From: Dactylis glomerata
Taxonomy: Eukaryota > Streptophyta > Magnoliopsida > Poales > Poaceae
Direction of reading: 5' to 3'
DNA: 64,000 nucleotides
Assembly (NCBI GenBank): GCA_007115705.1
Contig: QXEO01000546.1
Location: 12,291,867 to 12,355,866, forward strand
The position numbers and the translations under genes are program-made. The notes below the pieces were generated by a model, which did not search any database, had not been told where the DNA came from, and saw only the letters and a list, made by a program, of their open reading frames with translations. Of this stretch, positions 11,911 through 24,304 are shown piece after piece. The first letter of the stretch is position 1, and each line of letters starts with the position of its first letter.

Positions 11911-14465
11911 GCATCCCCAAGCTTAACTCCTGCTCGTCCTTGAGTAGGTAAGTGATAACAAAAGAAATAATTTTTGAGGTGACATGCACCTACACAATCT
12001 TGATCATATATGTAAGTGTTGTGAGCTGGGATCAAAAGAACTTAAAACATGGGCATGAAAGACATAATCTTGATAGAAGAAACTTAGCAACCATGTTATA
12101 ACATGAAAATGAACACAAACAAAAGATCATGAAAATGAAACAATGAAAGTCAAACGTGTGTTCAAATCATAAGGAAAAACATACAAATGGTTTTCAGCTT
12201 GTCCTTCATAGAGAGCAAAACATAAATGCATAGGACACCTTCAAGTTTAAGAGGGCGACTACATACAAATAATTTAAGAACAGGTGAAACCAACATCATG
12301 AATCAATCAATGAAAACTTTGGGACAATGCACATTATACTCAGAATGACAACTATGCTCTCTTAATGGTGCATAAAGATAGAAGGTGGTGACTCAACATA
12401 AAAGTAAAAGAAAGGCCCTTCGCGGAGGGAAGTAGTGATTAAACATGTGTTAGAGCTTTTCATTTGTAAAGAAGAGATAAAACTTGGGTTTTGAGAGGTG
12501 GTTGCTTTTGTCAACGACTGGAAATGGTGTTCTTACTATCTTCCATACAAAAATGAAGCAAGTTTTTGAGAGAGAGATTGGCACTTTTTGTGCTCTTTTA
12601 TAAAGCTTGGCACTCCTCCCCACCTTTTTTCCTTTCACAAACCATGGCTAACCGATTCCATCGGGTGCCCACCAACATTCACATTCCATGGTGGAGTGCC
12701 TTTTTTTTTGGAATAAGCAATATGGAAGATAGCAAATCCGACCACTACGTCCCCATGAGCTGAAAACAGTGTCACAAAATGAGAAGTGTTTTGAAGGTTT
12801 TTTCAAAGGTAGCACATGAAAATTTACTTGGAATGGCTTACAAATACCATGCATAGGAATTTTTAGTGGACACAATGGCAAACTTGGTTTTTAGGAGTTG
12901 GATGCACGAGTAGAGCTAATACTCAGTACAAGGTGAGGGCTAGCAAAAGACTGGGAGTGACCAACTAAGAGAGCAATAACGGCCATAATCATGCAAAGCG
13001 ACAAAGCGAAATTAAAAGAAGCATAAGATGGCATCAAAAGTCAAAAACTAAATGATCGTAGAGGCTATTGGCGACTTGGTAAGAGTCTAACATGTGTGAG
13101 CATGCGCCAAGTCAACCCAAATAAAGCATCAAGGAGAAAACCAAAATAATGCTTCCAAACGATAAAAACAATGCATGATTCTTTCAAAGGCTCATTAAGC
13201 AATCTCAGTTATTTGAGACAAGTCATGCTACAGAAAAACCACTAAGCATGCTATCAAAAAGACATCAAGAACGACATGCAAAAGCCTAAGCCGCAGTCTA
13301 CACAAGCTCCTTCTTGTACCAGTTTTTTGCATAAAGCTTTTTCTATTTTCCAACACCATTCGAACTTTTTATAAACACCTCTTTTGATGAAAACAAATAA
13401 AGATCAGAGGCAAAAATACACCTTGATGAAAAGATATAACAAGATCTGAACACAAATCAAGGCAAAAATCAAAAGCTAAACGCAGTTCTAGAAAAAAAGA
13501 ACACTCGTTGAAACGAATAGAGTGAAAAACGGAGTGTTCTTGGCAAATGAAAAGCAAGGCAACTTCTACAAAAGAAATTTGTTGGGGTCCAACCATTTAT
13601 TGCAGCAAACTAAACTAAAATAAACTGAAAACTAAAAACAACTGATGCTCCAAGAAAAATGCATAATGCATGAAGCAATAAAAATATAGTGTCTTGAAAG
13701 GTGACCTGATTTTTGCCGATGAAGAAGGGGTGCCTCGGGGGCATCCCCAAGCTTTGACGCTTGTAATTATTGGATATTTCTTGGGGTAATGCATGGGCAT
13801 CCCCAAGCTTGAGCTTTTGTCCATTCTTCAACTCATCTCATCACTCTTCGATCCCTACACTTGAAAACTTCCTTCATACAAAACTAAACACAAATCTATT
13901 AGCAACATTAGTGTAAGCATACATATAATCAACCCTTTTTGCTTCAGGTTTCAACCGAAAACCACCAAATATAAAGCATATACTACTGTAGTAACTTCCC
14001 CAAAAGTTCCGTGATCAAAAGAACTCAAAAAGAAAGCGATAAAGCGGCAAACACAAATATTGGCAGAAATCTGTCAAAACAGAACAGCTGACAAAGGTCG
14101 AATTTTTAGAGGGTTTTCTGTTGCTCAAATCAAAAAGTGTTCAACTAATGAAAGTTTGGATATAACCTGGGGCATATGCACAAGAAATCGGAGGTCCAGA
14201 AGATATACAGAGAATGTTCACGAATTTTTACGGTGCAGCACCAAAAACAGTTTCAGGACAGCAACATCCCCAAATCTTACCTCACTCAAATTAGAGGCTT
14301 CTCTTGGCACAAAAACGAAATAAAAAGGATAAGAAGAGGTCATTACAGCAGTAATAACTTCCAAGACTCAAATAAAAGAAAAAAAAACTGAAAGTAAAAA
14401 TATTGGGTTATCTCCCAAGAGTGCTTTTCTTTAACGCCTTTGAGCTAGGCGCAGAAAATTGCGAA
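11911..14465 (-). other. 3' noncoding region of retrotransposon A
   Basis: About 2.5 kb between the protease stop and the 3' LTR with no credible ORF. It is homologous to 37640-40538 of retrotransposon B (opposite orientation), and part of it (about 12370-12960) also to 45430-46100 of element C. A pol gene would be expected here in a complete element. The conserved start reads AAAGAAAAGCACTCTTGGG on the minus strand. Confidence 0.8.
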
Positions 14466-15065
14466 TCAAGTAACATCAAGTGATGAAGCATCAAGCTCAT
14501 AATTTTCTCTAAGAATAGAGTCAAACAATAATTTTTTTCTCTTTCTAGGGAAGTGTTCCATACCTTTCTTAAGTGGAAATCGATATTTGATGGTGCCTTC
14601 CCTCATATCAATGATAGCACCTACAGTTCGAAGAAAGGGTCTTCCCAAAATAATAGGACATGAAGCATTGCATTCAACATCCATGACAAGAAAATCAATG
14701 GGAACAAGGTTATTGTTAACCACAATAAGAACATCATTAATCCTTCCCAAAGGTTTCTTCTTAGCAACATCAGCAATAGGAACATCATAATAATACTTTT
14801 CAAGTGGTGGTAAATCAAGCATATCATAAATTTTTCTAGGCATGATAGAAATACTAGCACCTAGATCACATAAAGCATGGCAATCAAAACAGTTAACATG
14901 CATATCAATGATGGGTTCCCAACCATCTTCTAACTTCTTGGGAACAGAAGCTTTTTGCTTCAACTTTTCATCCCTAATTTTCATGAGAGCATTGGTAATA
15001 TGCTTAGTAAAAGCAACATTTAAAGAACTAGCATTGGGAGTCAAAGCAAGCTTTTGCAAGAACAA
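14466..15065 (-). CDS. Retroviral-type aspartic protease (gag-pro C-terminal part) of retrotransposon A
   Basis: Encodes the protease that cleaves the gag polyprotein. The fold is recognised by CDLGASISIMP (active-site Asp in a DLGA variant of D[ST]GA, as usual in Athila-type elements) and the later IILGRPFL motif with the hydrophobic-hydrophobic-Gly signature. About 199 residues are open. The frame differs from that of the upstream gag frame, which stops at 15131, and homologous sequence continues in this frame just after the gag stop, so either an indel separated a single gag-pro frame or a ribosomal frameshift joins them. No reverse transcriptase follows the protease, which is unusual and makes the element non-autonomous. 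The true N-terminus is the gag junction, not an ATG. Confidence 0.8.
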   Translation of the reverse strand: MFLQKLALTPNASSLNVAFTKHITNALMKIRDEKLKQKASVPKKLEDGWEPIIDMHVNCFDCHALCDLGASISIMPRKIYDMLDLPPLEKYYYDVPIADVAKKKPLGRINDVLIVVNNNLVPIDFLVMDVECNASCPIILGRPFLRTVGAIIDMREGTIKYRFPLKKGMEHFPRKRKKLLFDSILRENYELDASSLDVT

Positions 15066-15130
15066 AATAACTATAGATATATTGCAGCCATCAACATCAA
15101 AATTATTAAAGGAAATAGAGCTATCATCTC

Positions 15131-16516
15131 CTACACTCCGAAAAATTTTAGCACTCTTTTGAGAAAAAATTTGGCAGTTTTAGGCTTTTTAACACAAGGA
15201 GTGGGAGTTTTCTCTACACCAATCAAAGTAAGAGGATTGCTAGCATTAGGAACAACATCATTAGAGGTGGTAATAGTACAAACTTTCATATTCCTAGCAA
15301 TCTCATCCTCTCTTTCCCATCTAGCATGCAATTCTGCTAACAATCTAACATTTTCATCAATTCTAACTTGGATAGCATTAGCAGTAGCAAAACCATTGTT
15401 CTCTTTCACATCATTAGGCAACACTTTTAATTTTAGAAGTTCAACATCATGAGCAAGGCTATCAACTTTAGAAGCAAGAATATCAATTTTGCCTAACTTT
15501 TCCTCAACAGACTTGTTAAAAGCATTTTGCTTACCGATGAAGTCCTTGAGCATTACCTCAAGCTCGGAGGGCGTGGCCCTAGTGTTGTTGGAGGAATTAC
15601 CATAACCATTACCATTAGTAGAAGGATACGACCTATAATTGTTACTAGCAAAATTATTTCTATAAGCATTGTTGTTAAAATTATTATTTCTAATGAAGTT
15701 TACATCAACATGCTCTTCTTGGGCAACCAAAGAGGCTAGAGGAACATTATTAGGATCTACATGAGTCCTATCATTAGCAAGCATAGCCATAATAGTATCA
15801 ATCTTATCACTCAAGGAAGAGGTTTCCTCAACAGAATTTACCTTCTTACCTTGTGGAGCTCTCTCGGTGTGCCATTCGGAGTAATTTACCATCATGTTGT
15901 CGAGTAGTTTTGTTGCGGCGCCCAAGGTAAGGGACAAAAAAGTGCCTCCAGCAGCTGAATCAAGTAGGTTCCTCAAAGAAAAATTCAGTCCTGCATAAAA
16001 AGTTTGGACAATCATCCAAGTAGTCAATCCATGAGTGGGACAATTCTTTATCATAGATTTTATTCTTTCCCAAGCTTGAGCAACATGTTCATTATCAAAC
16101 TGACTAAACTTCATAATATTGCTACGCAAAGCTATAATCTTAGCAGGAGGATAGTATCTACCAATAAAAGCATCATTACACTTAGCCCATGAATCAATAT
16201 TATTCTTAGTTAACGACAGCAACCAATCCTTAGCTTTTCCTCTCAAAGAAAAAGGAAACAACTTAAGCTTAATAATATCACTTTCAATATCCTTATATTT
16301 CTGCATCTCACATAGCTCAACAAAATTGTTGAGATGAGCTGCAGCATCTTCAGTACTAGCACTAGAAATTTGCTCTTTCATAACAAGGTTCAACAAAGCA
16401 GGCTTAATCTCATAAAAGTTTGCAGCAGGAGCAGGTGGCGCAATAGGAGTGCAGATAAAATCACTATTATTTGTGCTAGTAAAGTCACACAACTTGGTGT
16501 TTTCAGGATTAGCCAT
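15131..16516 (-). CDS. Gag polyprotein of retrotransposon A
   Basis: Encodes the structural capsid protein that packages the RNA. The 461-residue frame starts at an ATG (16514-16516, MANPENTKLC) close behind the leader. The retrotransposon gag domain (about residues 60-220) shows LFPFSLRGKAKDWL, AFIGRYYPPAK and a QAWERIK block. An Asn-rich stretch (about residues 285-315) follows, then a predicted coiled coil (about 320-400). I see no CCHC zinc knuckle. The leader just upstream is homologous to that of retrotransposon B, where gag is replaced by an unrelated ORF. The frame ends at 15131 in KFFGV and the protease continues in another frame. Intact gag suggests it could still produce protein. 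Confidence 0.85.
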   Translation of the reverse strand: MANPENTKLCDFTSTNNSDFICTPIAPPAPAANFYEIKPALLNLVMKEQISSASTEDAAAHLNNFVELCEMQKYKDIESDIIKLKLFPFSLRGKAKDWLLSLTKNNIDSWAKCNDAFIGRYYPPAKIIALRSNIMKFSQFDNEHVAQAWERIKSMIKNCPTHGLTTWMIVQTFYAGLNFSLRNLLDSAAGGTFLSLTLGAATKLLDNMMVNYSEWHTERAPQGKKVNSVEETSSLSDKIDTIMAMLANDRTHVDPNNVPLASLVAQEEHVDVNFIRNNNFNNNAYRNNFASNNYRSYPSTNGNGYGNSSNNTRATPSELEVMLKDFIGKQNAFNKSVEEKLGKIDILASKVDSLAHDVELLKLKVLPNDVKENNGFATANAIQVRIDENVRLLAELHARWEREDEIARNMKVCTITTSNDVVPNASNPLTLIGVEKTPTPCVKKPKTAKFFLKRVLKFFGV

Positions 16517-16681
16517 TTTAGCAAACTAAAAGTAGACAAGTAAAAATAACTACAAAGGATTCTAATTTTTTGGGTTTTTGATAAAACGATGCAAGTAAAA
16601 ATAAATAAGGTAAAGCAAAACTTAAAACAAAGTAAAGGATGTGTGTGTGAAAAACTCCCCTCGCAGAAGTCTTCTTCTTCC

Positions 16682-16699
16682 TCCCCGGCAACGGCGCCA
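16682..16699 (-). other. Primer binding site of retrotransposon A (tRNA-Asp)
   Basis: On the minus strand the sequence reads TGGCGCCGTTGCCGGGGA, complementary over 18 bases to the 3' end of plant tRNA-Asp(GTC) including CCA. It lies 11 bases inside the 5' LTR (which begins at 16711). Confidence 0.9.
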
Positions 16700-16710
16700 G
16701 AAAAAGTTCT

Positions 16711-18357
16711 TGATGCTTGCGGTGGTGTTATCTTTTCACCGTCCAGTTGGGAACCCCAAGAGGAAGGTATGATGAGTATAGCAGCAAGGTTTTTCCCTCA
16801 GTTAAGAAACCAAGGTTTATCGTTCAGGAGAGGATCAGACAAATGACTGAAGGTGATGCTTGCTAGCTTGCGACAGCTCAGGACAATTTATAGGGCGCCT
16901 CGTCCAAGCTTTGCTTTGCCAGCTGCAACGCGGAACCTGCACACAACACAACCAAATACTTTGTTCCCAACTTACGATGAGGTTGTCAATCTCACCGGTT
17001 TGCTTGAAACAAAGGGTATGAGCGTATCGTGTGGAATGTGATAATAGTATGCGAGTAAAGTAAACAGTGCGAGTAAAGTAAACAGGTGATAGCAATATAA
17101 AGGGAATAGGACCGGGGTCCACAGTTCACTAGCGGTGTCTCTCCATAAGATAAAATAATACAAGCTGGGTAAACAAATTACAGTTGGGCAATTGATAGAA
17201 TAAAGACAACGTACATATGATGAGAGGATCACTATGAGATTTACTCTGGGCATTACAACAAAATACATAGACCGCCATCCAACTGCATCTATGACTAATA
17301 ATCCACTCTCGGGGATATCATCCGAACACCCCATGAGTATTAAGTTGCGAACAATAGATAACTGCATTAAGCAAAGTGTGTAATGTAAACAAAGCATATA
17401 CCCTCGAGCATATGAATGTTGTTTTCCCCCTAGTAGCAACAGCACATCTACAACCTTAGAGGTTTCTGTCACTCCCCCAGATTAAATAGAGGCATGAACC
17501 CACTATCGAGCATAAATACCCCCTCTTGGAGTTACTAGCAACTACTCGGCCAAGATAGCTACTAACAACGGAGAGCATGCAAGATCATAAACAACATAGA
17601 GATAACATAAGATAAATTTCAGTACTTCAACTCAAGCATAACACCAATATTCATTGGATCCCAACAAACCAAACATGTAGAATTACATAACGGTGATCTC
17701 AATCATGTAGGGCAGCTCATGAGATCTAAACATGAAGCACATGGTGGAGAAGACAACCATCTAGCTACTGCTATGGACCCATAGTCCAAGGTAGACTACT
17801 CACTCAGCGCTCCGGAGGCAAGCATGGCGATGAAGAAGACCTCCGGTGGTGATTCCCCTCTCCGGCAGGGTGCCGGGAAGAGCTTCTAGACCCTCCCAAT
17901 CTTTGGGTCGACGGCGATGGCGGATCGCGATGTGTTCTGGAAAATTGATTGGGTACTTAGGTTTTTCCCGTCGGGGGGTCTTTATAGGCGAAGGGGCTTC
18001 GTCAGAAGTGGACCGAGGTGGTCTCACACATAGGGGGCATGGCCAGGCCCTTGGCCGCGCCGCCCTGGTGTGTGGCCCCCTCGTGGCCCCACTCCAACTC
18101 CTCTTCGGTTCTCTGGAAGCTTTGGTAAAATTTTGGGCGACTGGCTTTGGTTTCGTCCAATTTCAAGAATATTTCCTGTGTAACTTTTCTGAAACACAAA
18201 AATAGTAGAAAATAGGGAACTGGCACTGTGGCGACTTGTTAATAGGTTAGTTCCGAAAAATGCATAAAAGTGCCACGAAGTGTAATGAAATACTAGGCAA
18301 ATGGTGTAAAAACAAGCATGGAGCATCAAAAATTATGGATCCGTTTGAGACGTATCA
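16711..18357 (-). repeat. 5' LTR of retrotransposon A
   Basis: A 1647-bp copy of the LTR, colinear with 10266-11910. TATA-like CTATAAAG lies on the minus strand at 17980-17987, after the GC-rich module near 18024-18082. Transcription would run toward the gag gene. Confidence 0.93.
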
Positions 18358-21300
18358 CATATATACATGGAAAGCAAAGGTTGGGCCCATTTTACCATGA
18401 AATAGGCTCCGATAGACCCATAGCGGGAGTTTTCACATACACATCGTAGATTTCACCAAGTGTTAACAGCCCATGTCTCTGAAGTAGGCCACGCCCAGGA
18501 CCTATATGTATTGCATGTACCAACCTTGGGTCACACCTATACACATATGTTAGGGACACATGCATGCAAGTTTTTGCCGGGTTCCGATGCTCCGGTGGTC
18601 TTTATCCGGCGAAACCCTAGACAGAGGGGTCCAGAGATCTACCCCTATAGCTTTCTCCGTATGAGGCCTCGCTGATGGATCTTCTGCTTTATTTTGGTTT
18701 TTAGGACATATATACATGGAAAGCAAAGGTTGGGCCCACTTTACCATGAAATAGGCTCCGGTAGACCCATAGCGGGAGTTTTCACATATAGATCCTAGAT
18801 TTCACCAAGTGTTAACAGCCCATGTCTCTGAAGAAGGCCATGCCTGGGACCTATATGTATTGCATGTACCAACGATGGGTCACACCTATACACATAAGTT
18901 AGGGACACATGCATGCTAGTTTCCTAGGCTGGACGATGCTCCGGTGGTCTATATCCTGCGATACCCTAGACAGAGGGGTCCAGAGATCTACCCCTATAGC
19001 TTTCTCCATACGAGAACTCATTGATGCATCTTCTGCTTTATTTTGGTTTGTTTAGGACATATATACATGGAAAGCAAAGGTTGGGCCCATTTTACCATGA
19101 AATAGGCTCTAATAGACCCGTAGCGGGAGTTTCCACGTACAGATCCTAGATTTCACCAAGTGTTAGCAACCCATGTCTCTGAAGAAGGCCATGCCCGGGA
19201 CCTATATGTATTGCATGTACCAACCTTGGGTCACACCTATACACATATGTTAGGGACACATGCATGCAAGTGTTCGCCGGGTTCCGATGCTCCGGTGGTC
19301 TTTATCCGGCAAAACCCTAGACAGAGGGGTCCGGAAATCTACCCCTATAGCTTTCTCCGTACGAGGCCTCGCCGATGGATCTTCTGCTTTATTTTGGTTT
19401 GTTTAGGACATATATACATGGAAAGCAAAGGTTGGGCCCACTTTACCATGAAATAGGCTCCGGTAGACCCGTAGCGGGAGTTTCCACGTACAGATCCTAG
19501 ATTTCACCAAGCCCATGTCTCTGAAGAAGGCCATGCCCGGGACCTATATGTATTGCATGTACCAACGATGGGTCACACCTATACACATATGTTAGGGACA
19601 CATGCATGCAAGTTTCCTAGGGTGGACGATGCTCCGGTGGTCTTTATTCGGCGAAACCCTAGACAGAGGGGTCCGAAGATCTACCCCTATAGCTTTCTCC
19701 ATATGAGAACTCACCGAAGGATCTTTTGCTTTATTTTGGTTTGTTTAGGACATATATACATGGAAAGGAAAGGTTGGGCCCATTTTACCATGAAATAGGC
19801 TCTGATAGACCCATAGCGGGAGTTTCCACAGTACAGATCCTAGATTTCACCAAGTGTTAACAGCCCATGTCTCTGAAGAAGGCCATGCCCGGGACCTATA
19901 TGTATTGCATGGATCAACCTTGGGTCACACCTATACACATATGTTAGGGACATATGCATGCAAGTTTTCGCCGGGTTCCGATGCTCCGGTGGTCTTTATC
20001 CGGCAAAACCCTAAACAGAGGGGTCCAGAGATCTACCCCTATATCTTTCTTCGTACGAGGCTTCACCGAGGGATCTTCTGCTTTATTATAGTTTGTTTAG
20101 GACATATATACATGGAAAGCAAAGGTTGGGCCCACGTTACCATGAAATAGGCTTTGGTAGACCCGTAGCGGGAGTTTCCACATACAGATCCTAGATTTCA
20201 CCAAGTGTTAAGAGCCCATGTCTCTGAAGAAGGCCATGCCCGGGACCTATATGTATTGCATGTACCAACGATGGGTCACACCTATACACATATGTTAGGG
20301 ACACATGCATGCAAGTTTCCTTGGGTGGACGATGCTCTGGTGGTCTTTATCCGGCGAAACCCTAGACAAATGGGTCCGGAGATCTAACCCTATAGCTTTC
20401 TCCGTATGAGAACTCACCGATGGATCTTTTGCTTTATTTTGATTTTTTTAGCACATATATACATGGAAAGCAAAGGTTGGGCCCATTTTACCATGAAATA
20501 GGCTCCGATAGACCCGTAGCGGGAGTTTCCACGTACAGATCCTAGATTTCACCAAGTGTTAACAGCCCATGTCTTTGAAGAAGGCCATGCCCGGGACCTA
20601 TATGTATTGCATGTACCAACCTTGGGTCACACCTATACACATATGTTAGGGACACATGTATGCAAGTTTTCACCGGGTTTCGATGCTCCGGTGGTCTTTA
20701 TCCAGCGAAACCCTAGACAGAGGGGTCGGAGATCTACCCCTATAGCGTTCTCCGTACGAGGCCTCGCCGATGGATCTTCTGCTTTATTTTGGTTTGTTTA
20801 GGACATATATACATGGAAAGCAAAGGTTGGGCCCATTTTACCATGAAATAGGCTCTGATAGACCCGTAGCGGGAGTTTCCACGTACAGATCCTAGATTTC
20901 ACCAAGTGTTAACAGCCCATGTCTCTGAAGAAGGCCATGCCCGGGACCTATATGTATTGCATGGACCTAACCTTGGGTCACACCTATACACATATGTTAG
21001 GGACATATGCATGCAAGTTTTCGCCGGGTTTCGATGCTCCGGTGGTCTTTATCCGGCAAAACCCTAAACAGAGGGGTCCAGAGATCTACCCCTATATCTT
21101 TCTTCGTACGAGGCTTCACCGAGGGATCTTCTGCTTTATTATGGTTTGTTTAGGACATATATACATGGAAAGCAAAGGTTGGGCCCACGTTACCATGAAA
21201 TAGGCTTTGGTAGACCCATAGCGGGAGTTTCCACGTACAGATCCTAGATTTCACCAAGTGTTAAGAGCCCATGTCTCTGAAGAAGGCCATGCCCGGGACC

Positions 21301-21677
21301 TATATGTATTGCATGTACCAACGATGGGTCACACCTATACACATATGTTAGGGACACATGCATGCAAGTTTCCTAGGGTGGACGATGCTCTGGTGGTCTT
21401 TATCCGGTGAAACCCTGGACAAAGGGGTCCGGAGATCTACCCCTATAGCTGTCTCCGTACGAGAACTCACCGATGGATCTTTTTCTTTATTTTGATTTTT
21501 TTTAGCACATATATACATGGAAAGCAAAGGTTGGGCCCATTTTACCATGAAATAGGCTTCGATAGACTCGTAGCGGGAGTTTCCACGTACAGATCCTAGA
21601 TTTCACCAAGTGTTAACAGCCCATGTCTTTGAAGAAGGCCATGCCCGGGACCTATATGTATTGCATGTACCAACCTT
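18358..21677. repeat. 351-bp satellite array, block 2 (about 9.5 copies, dimeric higher-order repeat)
   Basis: The cleanest part of the array. Equivalent positions recur at 19854, 20205 and 20556, giving a 351-bp period. Two monomer types alternate. Type A has ACCAACCTTGGG, TTCGCCGGGTTCC and GAGGCCTCGCC; type B has ACCAACGATGGG, TTTCCTAGGGTGG and GAGAACTCACC. The order from 18519 is A,B,A,B,A,B,A,A,B,A, so the array has a ~702-bp dimeric unit with one slip (two A copies near 20616 and 20967). A 9-bp deletion shortens the copy at 19508-19520. Ends at the ACCTT duplication of the solo LTR. Confidence 0.92.
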
Positions 21678-23277
21678 TGTCGTCGTGGTGAAACAACATA
21701 TGCCATAGGATGGCTTAAATGGGGGCCGACTGTACGCTGGTGGATCCGGGAGAGGGATGACTCGGTAGAGACCGAGCACAGAACTCACTGCTAACACATC
21801 GAGCTACCCAGGTTCGGGGCCCTCGTGAGGAGGTAACACCCCTACTCCTGCATGTCTGATCTATATGAGCTTCATATGAGAGCTACAATGGTGCTCCTTG
21901 AGCTGTTCATCTGCCTATCTAAGGCTGCACTGGGCAGGAGCTAAAGAGCTAGTGCTAGAGAGCTCCCATGGAGCGAGAGAGAATGAGCCTCCTCGGGAGG
22001 CTTGGGGTGATCGATCCCCCTGGTGCCCCTTATATAGGGAGCCCAGGGGACAAGGGATGCCCCACAATACACTATGCACACACTGGTGCTGAGTTGACTA
22101 CTGGGGTCTTGTCACACTATAGCCTGCATCAGCACAGTACTGTCCTCGGTACTGTGCGCTGCGTCACGGTCATGGGCTAGTCCCATCGATGTCTGTACTT
22201 GGAGTACTTGGCCTTCGTCTTCTAGCGTCTGTCTTCAGGATCACCATGTCATCGGTCTTATCCTCCTCCTGAGGATAAGACTGACTAGGAGAGGATGGAT
22301 ATGCTGGTCTGAGCCAAGGGGCGTCCCAAGACCAGCATATGGCGATGGAGGATGTGCCAGTCCGAGCCTAGAGGCGTCCCAGGACTGGCACGATGCGCTA
22401 GGGGCGATGCTGGACGGGGAATATATCCCGGAGGGATAAATCTTGGCCCTGGAGGAGGTTAATTCGGCCTGGAGGAGGAGTAATCCGGCCTGGGCCAGGG
22501 AAGCACCGTCCTGGCCCAGCCGGAATGGCCTAACCCGGCCCAGCCGGAGCTGCAAGGAGTGGCCTGGAGGAGGAATTCCCGGCCAGGCCGGATTCTCCTA
22601 ATCCGGCCCAGCCGGGTGCTGCGCTTGGAGAGGCCTGCCGGGGCAGGAAGGCCCAGCTGGGACAGCAGCCCAGCCGGGAGACGAGGAAGTGGCCCAGCCG
22701 GCCTAGGCTGTGGTGGCCCAGCAGGATGGCGGCGGCCCGCCCGGGGGCGAGGAGGAGCGGCCCAGCCGGGACAGCGAAGGGGACGCGGGGGAAGAGGCCT
22801 AACCCGGGATCTGGTGGCCGACCGGCCCAGCCGGGGAAGCGGGGCACCGGCCCGTGCCGGGGGGCGAGGCACCGGATCACGCCGGGGGAGCAGGGCACCG
22901 GGCCGACAGGTCGATGGCCCAGCCGGGGCGAGCCTGGAGCGCCGGGTGGGCTGCTGCGCCTAACGGCCCAGCCGAGGAGAGAGTCCCGGCCTGACCGGGG
23001 AAAGGCCCAGCGGATTGGAGTGCCGGCCTGGGCTTGATATTCCGGCCTGGCCATGATTATTCCGGCCTGGCTTGATATTCGGCCTGGCCATGATTATTCC
23101 GGCCTGGGCTTGATATTCCGGCCTGGCCATGATTATTCCGGCCTGGGCTTGGTTAATCCGGCCCAGGCTGCTGCTTGCTTACTTTTTTAATATCCTGCAT
23201 ATATAACTTGACATATATAACATATATTAGACATAATAAAGGGGTACTTTGGTATACCCGGGGTTATATCCCCGACA
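21678..23277 (-). mobile_element. Solo LTR, 1600 bp, in the satellite
   Basis: The segment runs from TGTCGTCG to CCCCGACA, flanked by the 5-bp duplication ACCTT (21673-21677 and 23278-23282), and the satellite unit is continuous once it is removed. TG...CA ends, a 5-bp duplication and the absence of coding sequence or primer site identify a solo LTR left by LTR-LTR recombination. On the minus strand it starts TGTCGGGGATATA, a common start of cereal gypsy LTRs, and has a TATATAA box at 22030-22036, supporting minus orientation. The central 700 bp is a GC-rich minisatellite. Confidence 0.88.
22430..23165. repeat. GC-rich CCGGCCCAGCCGG-type minisatellite inside the solo LTR
   Basis: Imperfect repeats of GGCCCAGCCGGG and, toward 23030-23165, ordered copies of TATTCCGGCCTGGCCATGAT alternating with CTTGATATTCCGG. 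Long frames across this stretch reflect base composition, not genes. If the LTR is minus-oriented this lies in U3, upstream of the TATA box at 22030. Confidence 0.85.
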
Positions 23278-23541
23278 ACCTTGGGTCACACCTATACACA
23301 TATGTTAGGGACACATGTATGCAATTTTTCACCGGGTTTCGATGCTCCGGTGGTCTTTATCCAGCGAAACCCTAGACAGAGGGGTCCGGAGATCTACCCC
23401 TATAGCGTTCTCTGTACGAGGCCTCGCCGATGGATCTTCTGCTTTATTTTGGTTTGTTTAGGACATATATACATGGAAAGAAAAGGTTGGGCCCACTTTA
23501 CCATGAAATAGGCTCCGGTAGACCCGTAGCGGGAATTTCCA
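23278..23541. repeat. 351-bp satellite array, block 3 (partial copy)
   Basis: The continuation of the type A copy interrupted at 21677 by the solo LTR; it runs to the CCA target duplication of CACTA-2 within the GGGAATTTCCA part of the unit. Confidence 0.92.
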
Positions 23542-23890
23542 CACTACTAGGAAAATAGCTATAGGTGGAAGACTTACCCGTAGCGCATACAGCAAGTGGT
23601 GCGCTGCTATACACATTACCCGCAGCGCATCAGAGCTAAGCGTGCGCTACGGCTATTCGTAGACCTAGACGGCCGTTTTTCCTAATCTTACCCGTAGCGC
23701 ACCCTTCGAGAATGCGCTACAGGTAGTTAGTGTTACCCGTAGCGCATTCACGAGAGGTGCGCTACGGGTAAGGTTAGGAGAGACATATAGGCATAATCCC
23801 AGGTTCCTCGTAGCGCATTGTATAGACATGCGCTACGGGTAAGTTCTCTACCCGCAGCGCATGTCTATCCAATGCGCTACGGGTAACCTA
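23542..23890. repeat. Left terminal inverted repeat and subterminal repeats of CACTA-2
   Basis: After the terminal CACTACTAGGAAAA, copies of ACCCGTAGCGCA (or the ACCCGCAGCGCA variant) lie near 23578, 23618, 23691, 23734, 23812 and 23850, with inverted TGCGCTACGGGTAA copies near 23757, 23829 and 23873. Direct and inverted copies often pair as short hairpins. They are the expected binding sites of the TnpA-like protein. The transposase transcript probably starts downstream of this cluster. Confidence 0.92.
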
Positions 23891-24304
23891 GGATGCTTAT
23901 TTTTAAGGCATGAAGCCACCTAGCTCCAATCATTGCCCCCCTTCTTCTCCCTCCATTCACCACTAGATCTGGTCGTCCCCCTCCTCCTCCCCAACCTAAT
24001 TTCATCAATCTTCCATCTATTTTAGCTTATTAAAGCTACTTTGGTTGGTAGATATATGAGTGCAATGTCTACTAACCTTTAGATATCACTTTATTACTAT
24101 CTCGTGCACACACACACTCTCGTTCTCTCGTGTCGCGGTATCGTCTATAATAGGTGAGTAATATGAGGACATCGGTGCGTGGCATCGGTGTTTGTATGCT
24201 TGTAGGTGTGTCATTGTTGTTTGTATATATGCATGCTTGTGTGGCATCGGAACACGTTTGTATGTATGAATTCTTATTTGTTTGGATCCAAATATGATGA
24301 TTTA

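Larger units (their letters stand above)
10266..18357 (-). mobile_element. LTR retrotransposon A: Athila-type Ty3/gypsy with gag-protease only
   Basis: An 8.1-kb element with long terminal repeats at 10266-11910 and 16711-18357, flanked by the 5-bp duplication CATAT (10261-10265 and 18358-18362); excising it rejoins the satellite unit exactly. On the minus strand it begins TGATACG and has a tRNA-Asp primer binding site, a gag gene, a protease gene and then about 2.5 kb of noncoding sequence. No reverse transcriptase, RNase H or integrase is present, so it must borrow these. The LTR start resembles Sabrina-type Triticeae elements, from memory only. The two LTRs differ by a few bases per hundred in the parts compared. 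Confidence 0.93.

Noticed and set aside
22241..23054. Long frames in several registers in the solo LTR
   Set aside because: Same cause: GC-rich CCGGCCCAGC repeats keep multiple frames open, with no domain.
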